Assembly: GCF_003477885.1 (NCBI RefSeq)
Contig: NZ_QUEE01000019.1
Location: 1-64,000, forward strand
Direction of reading: 5' to 3'
Origin: Lachnotalea sp. AF33-28
Lineage (GTDB): Bacteria > Bacillota > Clostridia > Lachnospirales > Lachnospiraceae
DNA length: 64,000 bases
In this document: piece by piece, positions 52,601-61,055 of the stretch
Layout: the number at the start of each line of letters is the position of its first letter
Numbering within the stretch: position 1 is the first letter of the stretch
Made by a program: the position numbers and the translations under genes
Notes under the pieces: generated by a model
Database searches by the model: none
What the model was told of the DNA's origin: nothing
Seen by the model: only the letters and a program-made list of their open reading frames with translations

Positions 52601-53275
52601 TTATATGAGGTGGATATCATTGATTACCTCTTTGCAGAGAGGTTCAATATAAATATTGCCGTTTTCAATATAGGCGATCTTAGGCTGGTCGGCGCTGTCC
52701 GGCTTTACAGGAGGCCTGTCCGCACTGCGGGCTATGGTATCCGCTATGCGTATCTGAGTCGGCGCCATCTCCAGAGCCACCACGAAAGCCTGCTCATTGC
52801 CGGACAGGCCGGCGAAAGCCGTTCCGCGGAGCGCACCCAGCACCACCACATTTCCTTTGGCGACCACTCGGGCACCGGGATTTACATCGCCCAGTATAAT
52901 CACGCTGCTCTCCGACTCAAAGACCTGGCCGGAACGCAGAGTCCCCTTATAAAACTGTCCGCTGCCGGTAGCCGAACCTGTCACGGCTTCCTCCAGCTTC
53001 TTTTTAAACCTGCGCTCGTTCTCCTCATCCTTGTCCAGCACGCAGACAACGGTAATGGTCGAGTTATCCGTTATGGTCTCAATCAGCTGCTGCTGTTCCT
53101 CCGGTGATAGTTTGCGTCCCTCAAAGGAAACGGCCATTTTCGCATTTTTGAAAAATTTTGCGGAATCTCTGAATTTCACCGCAACTTCCTTCAGTATGTC
53201 CTCAAACGGCGCTTCTTTGTCCAGCATCACCACCAGACCATAGGCATTTCCCTTAATCATTACTGTCTGTTTCAT
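52601..53275 (-). CDS. minC: MinC septum-site inhibitor
   Basis: Inhibits FtsZ assembly away from midcell; 224 aa. The N-terminal domain (1-95) is followed by the C-terminal beta-helix with RSGQVFESESSVIILGDVNPGARVVAKGNVVVLG in part, which binds MinD. First of the minCDE set. Confidence 0.95.
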   Translation of the reverse strand: MKQTVMIKGNAYGLVVMLDKEAPFEDILKEVAVKFRDSAKFFKNAKMAVSFEGRKLSPEEQQQLIETITDNSTITVVCVLDKDEENERRFKKKLEEAVTGSATGSGQFYKGTLRSGQVFESESSVIILGDVNPGARVVAKGNVVVLGALRGTAFAGLSGNEQAFVVALEMAPTQIRIADTIARSADRPPVKPDSADQPKIAYIENGNIYIEPLCKEVINDIHLI

Positions 53276-53305
53276 ACGTTCACCTCTGTGTTCATAAATA
53301 CGCCG

Positions 53306-56179
53306 TCAGTCGTCCACCACGACGCCGGACAGCTCCGCGGCGCCCCCGTTTAAAATTTCATCCATGGACACCGAATCGTAGTAGAAATCATAAACCGCTT
53401 TGCAGATCTCAGCGGCATTTGCCGCTGTATAACCGTTGATAATCGTGGCGGTAACCACGATCTCCGGATCTTCATAGGGCCCGAAACTGATAAACTGTGC
53501 ATGGTTGGGGCGCAGCTTGTTCTGCTCCGCCGTACCGGTCTTGCCGGCCACAGTCACCGGGCAGTCGTTGAAAATCCGTCCAGTTACACTTTCCGCAATC
53601 ACCTGGCGCATGCCGTTTAACGCAGTATCCCACGCGGTATCCGAGATGTCAATATGGCTGATCACCTCCGGCTGGTTGTCTTCCAGCAGGTTTCCCTGGC
53701 TGTCCGTGGTTTTGTCAATAATCGTATACTGATATACATTTCCTCTGGAAGCAAGGCCGGCCGCATACCGGTTCATCTGTACATTGCTGTAGGAATGGGT
53801 ACCCTGTCCGATTGCGGAAGGCACGGGCTGGGAATCCGATATGTGGGGCTGGCTCTCGTCAATCTCCACCCCTGTTTTTTCACCGAGACCGAACATGGCG
53901 GAATACTTCTCAATGGCGGCGATCCCGAGGTTTTCATTGTAAACCCTGTTGCTGTCCAGGCACATTCTCCAGCCGACCTCACTGAAAAAGTAGTTGCACG
54001 ATACCACCAGCGCCTTGGTGACGTTAATCAACCCGTGGTTTCTCGGCGCCGCGGCACAGCGCAGCTGCAGGCCCTGCTCGGTAAAAATGCCCATAGTCTG
54101 GATCAGCTCATCCGGCGTCAGTACCCCTTCTTCCAGGCCCGCAATCGTAGTGATGGGCTTGAAAGTGGAACCGGGAGCCAGAGTCGTCTTTGTAACACGG
54201 TTATAAAACGGCTCCGATTTATCATTCAACAGACGGCTGAAATAGTCGCTGTTGCTGATCAGGTTGTTATCATAGCTCGGATAGGAAACCAGCGCCAGCA
54301 CTTCTCCGGTCTTGGCGTTCGTTACCGTAACTCCTGCCGAACACGGATCCAGCGCCAGCTGGGCCGGAGTGAGCTCCAGGCTGGAGATCTTTTTCTTCAG
54401 GAAATTATATGCGGCGGTATCATACTTGCTGGTTTGCAGCATCGCATAATCCTCCTCATTGTATTCTAATACATCCTGGTCGAATAAAGCAAGACAAATT
54501 TCTCTTCCGCTCAAAGTTTCGTCATCAATTAGAAAGCGAAAGAGTTTTTTACTGAATTCGGCATCCGTTGTGAGCTCTTCCTTAATCAAATCCACCAGCG
54601 CCTGGAAGGTTTGTTCGGTGCTGGAGTATTTACTCTCCATATTGAGCTTGCCGGTATCGATCCAGTTGTTGGTCAGCGCATAGTACAGATATTCCTGAAG
54701 GCTGACGGTTCCTTCCCTCCACTGTTTATAGGTATCGTCTTCCTTCTCAATGTTGTCCGTAAGCAGGATCTTCTTATCTCCCAGCATGGAGATCACGTAG
54801 TCCACATAGGTCTGCATCTCCTCTGTCAGGCTCTTATATGCCGACGGAGCTTCGGTAAACAGCTGGTCGCTGATCACCGCCAGCACTTCATCCCGTTTGG
54901 ACAGCATCTTCCGATAGATTTCCCGCTCCACCTCTGAGGCATCCTCTGAAGAAAAATGAGCGATGGACAGCACATTGTTGTTGATCAGCTGAAAATAGGC
55001 GTCCTTTACGGGAATTCGGAAGTTAGCGGATTTTGTTTCCGGTGTGATGACAACATCTCCCTCTACAATACGGTCCACCAGGATGGCGGCCAGCGTTCGT
55101 TCGATCTGGCGGTAGACGGCCACCTGCAGATCCCGGTCCAGCGTCAGGTATACATTGTTCCCCGCCTTCGGATCCGTTTTCTCCACCACCTCCAGGATGC
55201 GTCCCTGGCTGTCCACATACATCTTCTGCGACCCCTTTGAGGCATGAAGCACATCCTCCATGGTCGACTCTATGCCGGTCTGTCCGACGATATCCCCTTC
55301 TTCATAGTCAGGATCCTTTTCCTGGAGTTCTTTTAACTGTTCCTCCTGTACGGAACCGGTATAGCCGGTGATATGGGCGAATGGAATACTGTCATTATAT
55401 ACGCGGATGCTCTCTTCCTGTATATCCACACCCTTAAAGGATGCAGCATTTTCCTTCACCTCCGTCACAGTTTCCATGCTGACATTGGAGGATACGGTGA
55501 TCGGTATATATTTCTGGTAGCTGTTCATGGCCATGTCATAGCGGATATTGATCAGCTGCAAAGCGTCCGCTTTGCTCACCTCATAGGTCTCCTCTTCACG
55601 ATCGTCATATTTGGAATATTCGCCGATCCCATAGCGGCTGATCAGCATCCCAACCACTTCTTCCGCAGTTTTACCGGAAGGGTCCTTGGCGCTGTCCTGC
55701 ATTTTTTCGATGGATGAATAACCGAAGACATCCCTTAAGAAACGGAGCCGCCTTGTTTCAGATATGGATGTATATTCATACATATTCTGATCGTTCAATA
55801 CAATCGGAACATTTGTAACGATGGTTTCGCCATTGCGGTTCAGCAGATGGATCAGATCCAGCAGCATGACATTTTTCTGATATCCGTCCTTATAATAGCC
55901 GGTATCCGTAAAGGTCACCACATAGGCCAGCTTGTCCTCTGCCAGCGGATAGCCGTTTCGGTCATAAATCGTACCGCGGGTTCCGTACAGTGTGATGCCG
56001 GTCTCTGTCTTCTGAATATAGTTTTCCTGATAGGTCTCCCCTTCCACAATCTGCAGCTGGAACAGACGCGCTACCAGCGCGCCCATCAGGCACAAAAAGA
56101 GGATTCCCACCACAAACAGACGGGAAGTGACAATGCTTTTTACCACATAGCAAATGCTGTACCATATTTCCTTAAACAA
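53306..56179 (-). CDS. Penicillin-binding protein 2 (class B transpeptidase) with a large insert
   Basis: Elongasome transpeptidase, 957 aa, with one N-terminal membrane helix (residues about 18-40) and a dimerisation domain containing GTRGTIYDRNGYPLA. The catalytic Ser671 and Lys674 are in PGSTFKPI, SxN in SCNYFFSE and KTG at Lys880 in GKTGTAEQ. Between YLTLDRDLQ and SAGVTVTNAKTGEVLA about 240 residues rich in charged helices are inserted, making the protein about 300 aa longer than E. coli PBP2. It overlaps mreD by 8 bases. Confidence 0.92.
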   Translation of the reverse strand: MFKEIWYSICYVVKSIVTSRLFVVGILFLCLMGALVARLFQLQIVEGETYQENYIQKTETGITLYGTRGTIYDRNGYPLAEDKLAYVVTFTDTGYYKDGYQKNVMLLDLIHLLNRNGETIVTNVPIVLNDQNMYEYTSISETRRLRFLRDVFGYSSIEKMQDSAKDPSGKTAEEVVGMLISRYGIGEYSKYDDREEETYEVSKADALQLINIRYDMAMNSYQKYIPITVSSNVSMETVTEVKENAASFKGVDIQEESIRVYNDSIPFAHITGYTGSVQEEQLKELQEKDPDYEEGDIVGQTGIESTMEDVLHASKGSQKMYVDSQGRILEVVEKTDPKAGNNVYLTLDRDLQVAVYRQIERTLAAILVDRIVEGDVVITPETKSANFRIPVKDAYFQLINNNVLSIAHFSSEDASEVEREIYRKMLSKRDEVLAVISDQLFTEAPSAYKSLTEEMQTYVDYVISMLGDKKILLTDNIEKEDDTYKQWREGTVSLQEYLYYALTNNWIDTGKLNMESKYSSTEQTFQALVDLIKEELTTDAEFSKKLFRFLIDDETLSGREICLALFDQDVLEYNEEDYAMLQTSKYDTAAYNFLKKKISSLELTPAQLALDPCSAGVTVTNAKTGEVLALVSYPSYDNNLISNSDYFSRLLNDKSEPFYNRVTKTTLAPGSTFKPITTIAGLEEGVLTPDELIQTMGIFTEQGLQLRCAAAPRNHGLINVTKALVVSCNYFFSEVGWRMCLDSNRVYNENLGIAAIEKYSAMFGLGEKTGVEIDESQPHISDSQPVPSAIGQGTHSYSNVQMNRYAAGLASRGNVYQYTIIDKTTDSQGNLLEDNQPEVISHIDISDTAWDTALNGMRQVIAESVTGRIFNDCPVTVAGKTGTAEQNKLRPNHAQFISFGPYEDPEIVVTATIINGYTAANAAEICKAVYDFYYDSVSMDEILNGGAAELSGVVVDD

Positions 56180-56690
56180 ATTTTGCAGCTCTCCTTTTTT
56201 CCAGTTGTTCCAGTTTGCGGTTCGCCATCAGCAGAATACCGAATACCAGCAGTGCAATCACTACCGTATAAAGCACCTCCGGAAGGATGATCGTGCGGAA
56301 ATAAAATCCCAGATCCAGCCGGTTCCTCAAGGCAAACCGGACAACAAAAATATACAGGCCGTAGATGAGATCGCTGATTCCGCATAAAAGCGACGGCATA
56401 ATAATATTTTCCACATCGAAGTATTTGTGCCATATGCCGCTGAAATAGCCGAGATACACATAGATCAGCATATAAAATCCCATCGTGCCCCCGAATACAC
56501 ATTCAATGAGCAGGCCGCTAAAAAGCCCCACAAACATCCCTTCTCTGCGCCCGCGGATAAACCCGAAGGAACAGGTGATCACCAGGAGTATGTTCGGCGT
56601 GGTCCGCACAAAGGATATCAGCGCAAATACATTATTCTGAAGCAGAAATCCCAGAAGCACCACAGCAACAATGAACAGAAATCTTTTCAT
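56172..56690 (-). CDS. mreD: MreD rod-shape protein
   Basis: A 172-aa membrane protein with five or six hydrophobic segments (for example FLFIVAVVLLGFLLQNNVF) and the family loop GFIRGRREGMFVGLFSGLLIE. Partner of MreC and PBP2. Start is in the region after mreC. Confidence 0.92.
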   Translation of the reverse strand: MKRFLFIVAVVLLGFLLQNNVFALISFVRTTPNILLVITCSFGFIRGRREGMFVGLFSGLLIECVFGGTMGFYMLIYVYLGYFSGIWHKYFDVENIIMPSLLCGISDLIYGLYIFVVRFALRNRLDLGFYFRTIILPEVLYTVVIALLVFGILLMANRKLEQLEKRRAAKFV

Positions 56691-56727
56691 ATGGCTCCAA
56701 TCCCAACTTTAATTCTTATTCAGGCAG

Positions 56728-57588
56728 CTACTCCGTCCAGGAATCCCATCCTTCCTTCTGCGTGGTGATGACGAGAACCGTATCAAGGTGCTCGAAATCC
56801 ACCACCGGAATCAGGGTGCCGGACTTGGTCAGATTATTGGCGTCCACCTCTATGCTTTTGACATAGCCGATTAAAATTCCCGGCAGGAATTTATTGCTGG
56901 TGGATGAAGTTACAATCTTATCCCCCTCATTGATCGGAGCGTCCTTATCGACATACATCAGGCTTAGGACTCCGTCCTGATAGAGCTTAAGGTCTCCGGA
57001 TATCATGCAGGAATCCTGGGAAGCCAGTGACGCAGCGCTGACGTTGCTCTCATCGTCTATGATGGCCAGCACTTTGGCGGAATTTTCCCGCACCTCTGTC
57101 ACAATGCCCACCAGGCCTCCCTGGGCGATCACATTCATATTCACCTCGATGCCGTCGGCCGCCCCCTTATCGATTAAAAAGTAATGAAACCAGTTGCCGG
57201 AATCCTTCCCGATCACTCTCGCCCCCACCTTTTCATAATCCGAATATCCGGCATCCAGTTCATAGAGCTTGCGCAGCGTCTGCAGTTCATAGCGTTCCTG
57301 CTCCGACAGGCTGATCTCCTGCTGCAGGTTTGCTATCTGTTCCTTCAGCTTTGCGTTCTCCTCCTGTGCATCCTTTAACGCCGCCAGCTCTTCAGCACTT
57401 GAAAAAAGTCTGCTTCCCACGCTGTTGATTCCCTTCTGCATGGGCAGCACGACCTTGTTGACCGCATTTTTCACCGGATTGGCAGCATCGCCGTACAGAA
57501 AGGACAGGCCTATGAACAGCAGGCACAGCGCAGTCAATCCGATCAATATATGTTTGGCAGTAAATATATCTTTGAATTTCTGGTTCAT
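56728..57588 (-). CDS. mreC: MreC rod-shape protein
   Basis: A 286-aa protein with an N-terminal membrane helix (HILIGLTALCLLFIGLSFL), a coiled coil (about 65-105, rich in Glu/Gln/Leu) and the two beta-domains with ARVIGKDSGNWFHYFLIDKG and QGGLVGIVTEV. The start overlaps the radC stop (ATGA). mreB, which normally lies between radC and mreC, is absent. Confidence 0.94.
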   Translation of the reverse strand: MNQKFKDIFTAKHILIGLTALCLLFIGLSFLYGDAANPVKNAVNKVVLPMQKGINSVGSRLFSSAEELAALKDAQEENAKLKEQIANLQQEISLSEQERYELQTLRKLYELDAGYSDYEKVGARVIGKDSGNWFHYFLIDKGAADGIEVNMNVIAQGGLVGIVTEVRENSAKVLAIIDDESNVSAASLASQDSCMISGDLKLYQDGVLSLMYVDKDAPINEGDKIVTSSTSNKFLPGILIGYVKSIEVDANNLTKSGTLIPVVDFEHLDTVLVITTQKEGWDSWTE

Positions 57589-58277
57589 TCAATGCATCCT
57601 CGTCTTTTCAGGCTGGTGTAGATATTGTCACCGATGATCAGGTGGTCCAGCAAAGAAATACCAAGCATCGCTCCGGCCTCGCTGATTCTTTTCGTAATCA
57701 GCAGATCCTCTTTGCTTGGGTTTGGATCACCGCTGGGGTGGTTATGGATCAGCACGATGGAAACCGCGTGATATTTCAGTGCTTCCAGAAAAATTTCCCT
57801 GGGCGATACCAGAGAGGCGTTTACGGTGCCTTTGGTCAGAAATACTTCCTGGATCAGTTTATTTTTTGTATTAAACAGCAAAAGCAGAAGCTCCTCCTGC
57901 TCCTTATGCCGCATCCTCTCCATATACATGGCGGCGATTTCTTCCGGTGAAGTAAATACCGGCGAGGGCTTGGGCATCGCCGCGGAAATCCTCTTTGAGA
58001 GCTCTCCGATACAGAGCAGCTGCACCGCTTTCACTTTGCCGATCCCCTTAATTTCCATCAGTTCCGACACCGTCATATGGGTCAGCCCCAAAAGTCCCTT
58101 CTGGTAGCTGCACCGCTCCAGGACGCTGCGCGCTAAGTTTAGGGAATTTTCTCCCTGAAAGCCGGTCCGCAGGATGATCGCGAGCAGTTCGGAATCCGTC
58201 AGGTGCTCCGCCCCGAACCGCAGGCATTTTTCATAAGGCCTCTCGCTCTCCGGAATGGATTTGATCGTATGCTTCAT
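57585..58277 (-). CDS. radC: RadC-family JAB-domain protein
   Basis: A 230-aa protein with an N-terminal helix-hairpin-helix (MEIKGIGKVKAVQLL) and a JAB/MPN metalloprotease-like domain with the zinc motif HNHPSGDPNPSKEDLLITKR (H-x-H-x7-D pattern). The role in repair is not settled. It precedes the mre genes, a standard place. Confidence 0.95.
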   Translation of the reverse strand: MKHTIKSIPESERPYEKCLRFGAEHLTDSELLAIILRTGFQGENSLNLARSVLERCSYQKGLLGLTHMTVSELMEIKGIGKVKAVQLLCIGELSKRISAAMPKPSPVFTSPEEIAAMYMERMRHKEQEELLLLLFNTKNKLIQEVFLTKGTVNASLVSPREIFLEALKYHAVSIVLIHNHPSGDPNPSKEDLLITKRISEAGAMLGISLLDHLIIGDNIYTSLKRRGCIE

Positions 58278-58317
58278 AGTATTCCCTTTCCGACCTCTCC
58301 AGGTACGAAATGAAAGA

Positions 58318-58572
58318 CTATAAGAGCCGGTAAATCAATATTGCAATCACCACGCCGATGATACTCGCGATGGTGATCTTGATGGTCAGCGCAAAAGTGA
58401 TAGCAAGCACACCAAGGTCCAGCACGAGCGGTGAGGAAAACCCAAAGGTCTGGCCGTATCCCAGCCAGCTAAGCCAAGAAACGCCTTCGGTCAGGGTTCC
58501 TATAAAACCGCCCAGTACAACGCCGCACAGGATCATCAGCGTCAGCGCCCAGGCATTTTTTGTTCGCTTCAT
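58318..58572 (-). CDS. DUF4321-family membrane protein
   Basis: An 84-aa protein with two membrane helices (WALTLMILCGVVLGGFIGTL and a C-terminal IASIIGVVIAILIYRLL) and a loop with LSWLGYGQTFGF, the DUF4321 pattern. Small, conserved in Clostridia next to radC. Function unknown. The gap 58573-58781 before it on the minus strand holds no gene I can see. Confidence 0.88.
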   Translation of the reverse strand: MKRTKNAWALTLMILCGVVLGGFIGTLTEGVSWLSWLGYGQTFGFSSPLVLDLGVLAITFALTIKITIASIIGVVIAILIYRLL

Positions 58573-58781
58573 TTGTATGTCCCCCTCAAATTTTCATTTC
58601 ATTTTAGCATACTTTTCCTGGTATGTACAGATAGTAAATGCTTAAAAAAATGTGACAGGATGCGCCTTCTGAGCTCAAAAACGAAGGAAATATGCAAAAT
58701 AGAGTCCGCTTTTGCCAATCGGTGGCGATTCATATTTTCCTGCCATGCGCGGGAAGTCTTAAGCCGTCTTCACACTGCAGA

Positions 58782-60059
58782 TCACTGCAGTGTACGAATC
58801 CCCGCGTCCAGAATCTTCTGGAACGACATGAGTATCCCCAGCTTTGCATGATACCAGGTGAGCCCGCCCTGAAAGAATGCCGTATACGGAGGACGCAGAG
58901 GTCCGTCGGCACTTAACTCGATGGAGGAGCCCTGGACGAATGCGCCGGCGGCCATGATCACTTCCGATTCATAACCGGGCATCGCCCACGGCACAGGGGT
59001 CACATAGCTGTCCACAGGCGCGGCAGCCTGAATGCCCTCGCAGAATGCGATCAGCGCATCCGGCGTGCCAAGTTCCACAGCCTGTATAATATCATGTCTT
59101 GACTGCGTGCTGTCCGGTATGACGGGAAAACCGAAACGTTCATAGAGATTGGCGGCAAATATCGCACCTTTCAGCGCGCCGGCCACCACTGTGGGCGCTA
59201 AAAACAGTCCCTGGAAAAAGGACTGATTGATCCCTAAGCTCGCCCCCACCTCTTTTCCCAGCCCCGGGGATGTGAGCCGGTATGCGGCGCGCTCTATGCA
59301 GTCCTTTCTGCCGGCGATGTAACCCCCTATGGGCGCCAGACCGCCTCCGGGATTTTTGATCAGGGAGCCTACGACCATATCCGCTCCCACATCCGACGGC
59401 TCGACGGTCTCCACAAACTCTCCGTAGCAGTTATCCACCATGCAGATCACATCGGGCCTTATTCCCTTTATAAATGCAATCAGCTCTCCGATCTGACTGA
59501 CGGAAAAGGAAGGCCTGGAAGCATAACCTTTGGATCTCTGGATCGTCACCAGCCGGGTCTTGTCACTTAGCGCCTCTCTGATGCCCTCATAATCGAAGGT
59601 CCCGTCAGAAAGGAGATCCACCTGACGGTAGGTGACGCCATATTCCCTAAGTGAGCCTGCAGAAGGCCGGATGCCGATCACCTCTTCCAGCGTATCGTAA
59701 GGTTTGCCAACAGGAGAAAGCAGTTCATCCCCGGGCCTTAGGTTAGAGGAAAGTGCCAGATGCAGCGCATGTGTGCCGCAGGTGATCTGAGCGCGTACAA
59801 GCGCATCCTCCGTATGAAAGGTGTGGGCATACACCTGTTCCAGCGTGTCCCTGCCTGCATCGTTATATCCGTAACCGGTGGTTCCTGCCATGTGTTCTGC
59901 GGCCACACGGCATTCCTGCATAGCGCGTATTACTTTCAGATGGTTTTCTTCGGCCGTCCGATCGATGGCCTCGAAACGGTCTTTTAAACCGCTAAGAATT
60001 TCATCTGCGATCTTCATAAGCTTTGGAGAGATACCAAAGCCGGCATATAAATCTGTCAT
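58782..60059 (-). CDS. YnbB-like PLP enzyme (methionine gamma-lyase family, 'aluminium resistance')
   Basis: A 425-aa pyridoxal-phosphate fold-type I enzyme related to cystathionine and methionine gamma-lyases. The Schiff-base Lys probably lies in GSLIKNPGGGLAPIGGYIAG and the phosphate-binding turn in ITCGTHALHLALS. It lies downstream of miaA, as ynbB does near hfq and glnR in Bacillus. The start follows GGAAATGAGGAATAT, a leader shared with three other genes here. Actual reaction unknown. Confidence 0.9.
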   Translation of the reverse strand: MTDLYAGFGISPKLMKIADEILSGLKDRFEAIDRTAEENHLKVIRAMQECRVAAEHMAGTTGYGYNDAGRDTLEQVYAHTFHTEDALVRAQITCGTHALHLALSSNLRPGDELLSPVGKPYDTLEEVIGIRPSAGSLREYGVTYRQVDLLSDGTFDYEGIREALSDKTRLVTIQRSKGYASRPSFSVSQIGELIAFIKGIRPDVICMVDNCYGEFVETVEPSDVGADMVVGSLIKNPGGGLAPIGGYIAGRKDCIERAAYRLTSPGLGKEVGASLGINQSFFQGLFLAPTVVAGALKGAIFAANLYERFGFPVIPDSTQSRHDIIQAVELGTPDALIAFCEGIQAAAPVDSYVTPVPWAMPGYESEVIMAAGAFVQGSSIELSADGPLRPPYTAFFQGGLTWYHAKLGILMSFQKILDAGIRTLQ

Positions 60060-60104
60060 ATATTCCTCATTTCCGCACAGTATCTGCGCATAGTCCTTTC
60101 TTTA

Positions 60105-61052
60105 TCACACAAATCTTTTTCGGATGATCTCAAGCATCCCGGCCAATACAGCGTCCTCATCCGGATACCTGTCCTTATCGATCCAGATCACATCCTCTTC
60201 CCTGCGAAACCATGTGAGCTGCCGCTTGGCAAAATGTCTCGTATCCCGTTTAATGACGGATACCGCTTCCTCAAGCGTGCAGTCACCGTCCAGAAAGCTT
60301 AGAAGCTCCTTATAACCCAGCCCCTGCATGGATACCATCTGCCGGTGGCAGCCGATCTGCTTCAGCATTTCTACCTCTTCCAGAAGTCCGGCCGCCATCA
60401 TGGCGTCCACCCGCCGTTCGATGCGTTCATAGAGCCTGGCCCGGTCCATGGTCAGCACAAAATAGAGATAATTATAGGGGGACTCTCTCCGGCTTTCTTC
60501 CGCATTGTGTCTGGAGATCTGCTCCCCTGTCAGATGGTTGAATTCAAGCGCGCGGATCACCCGCTTTACATTATTGGCGTGGATGCTGGAGGCCGCGGCG
60601 GGATCCGCCCTTTCAAGCAGCCCGTGCAGATACTCTACGCCGCGCTCTTTGGCCAGGTTCTCCAGTTCTTCCCGAAGGGCGGGGTCTTCACAGGTCTCGG
60701 TAAAATCCACATCCTTTAACAGCGCCTGAATATAAAATCCCGTGCCGCCCGCCACGATGGGAAGCTTTCCTCTGCTGTAGATTTCTTCAAGCGCCTTTTT
60801 GGCCATCTGCTTAAACCGCACAACATTAAACTCAGCGGAAGGATCCAGCTCATCGATCAGATAATGGCGGATGCCCTGCATCTCTTCCGGCGTAACTTTC
60901 GCGGACCCAATGTCCATACAGCGGTAGACCTGCATGGAGTCCGCACTGATAATTTCGCCGTTTAAAGCCCTGGCCAGTTCAATGGACAGGGCCGTCTTTC
61001 CCACAGCGGTGGGACCGGTCAGTACAATCAGCGGCGGTTTCAAACGCAACAC
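60105..61052 (-). CDS. miaA: tRNA dimethylallyltransferase
   Basis: Adds a dimethylallyl group to A37 of UNN-reading tRNAs. The 315-aa protein has P-loop GPTAVGKTALS, DSMQVYRCMDIGSAK and the tRNA-contact GGTGFYIQALL, and ends KRQLTWFRRE-x-WID. It is part of the mutS-mutL-miaA operon, with a 3-base gap from mutL. Confidence 0.97.
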   Translation of the reverse strand: MLRLKPPLIVLTGPTAVGKTALSIELARALNGEIISADSMQVYRCMDIGSAKVTPEEMQGIRHYLIDELDPSAEFNVVRFKQMAKKALEEIYSRGKLPIVAGGTGFYIQALLKDVDFTETCEDPALREELENLAKERGVEYLHGLLERADPAAASSIHANNVKRVIRALEFNHLTGEQISRHNAEESRRESPYNYLYFVLTMDRARLYERIERRVDAMMAAGLLEEVEMLKQIGCHRQMVSMQGLGYKELLSFLDGDCTLEEAVSVIKRDTRHFAKRQLTWFRREEDVIWIDKDRYPDEDAVLAGMLEIIRKRFV

Positions 61053-61055
61053 TCC

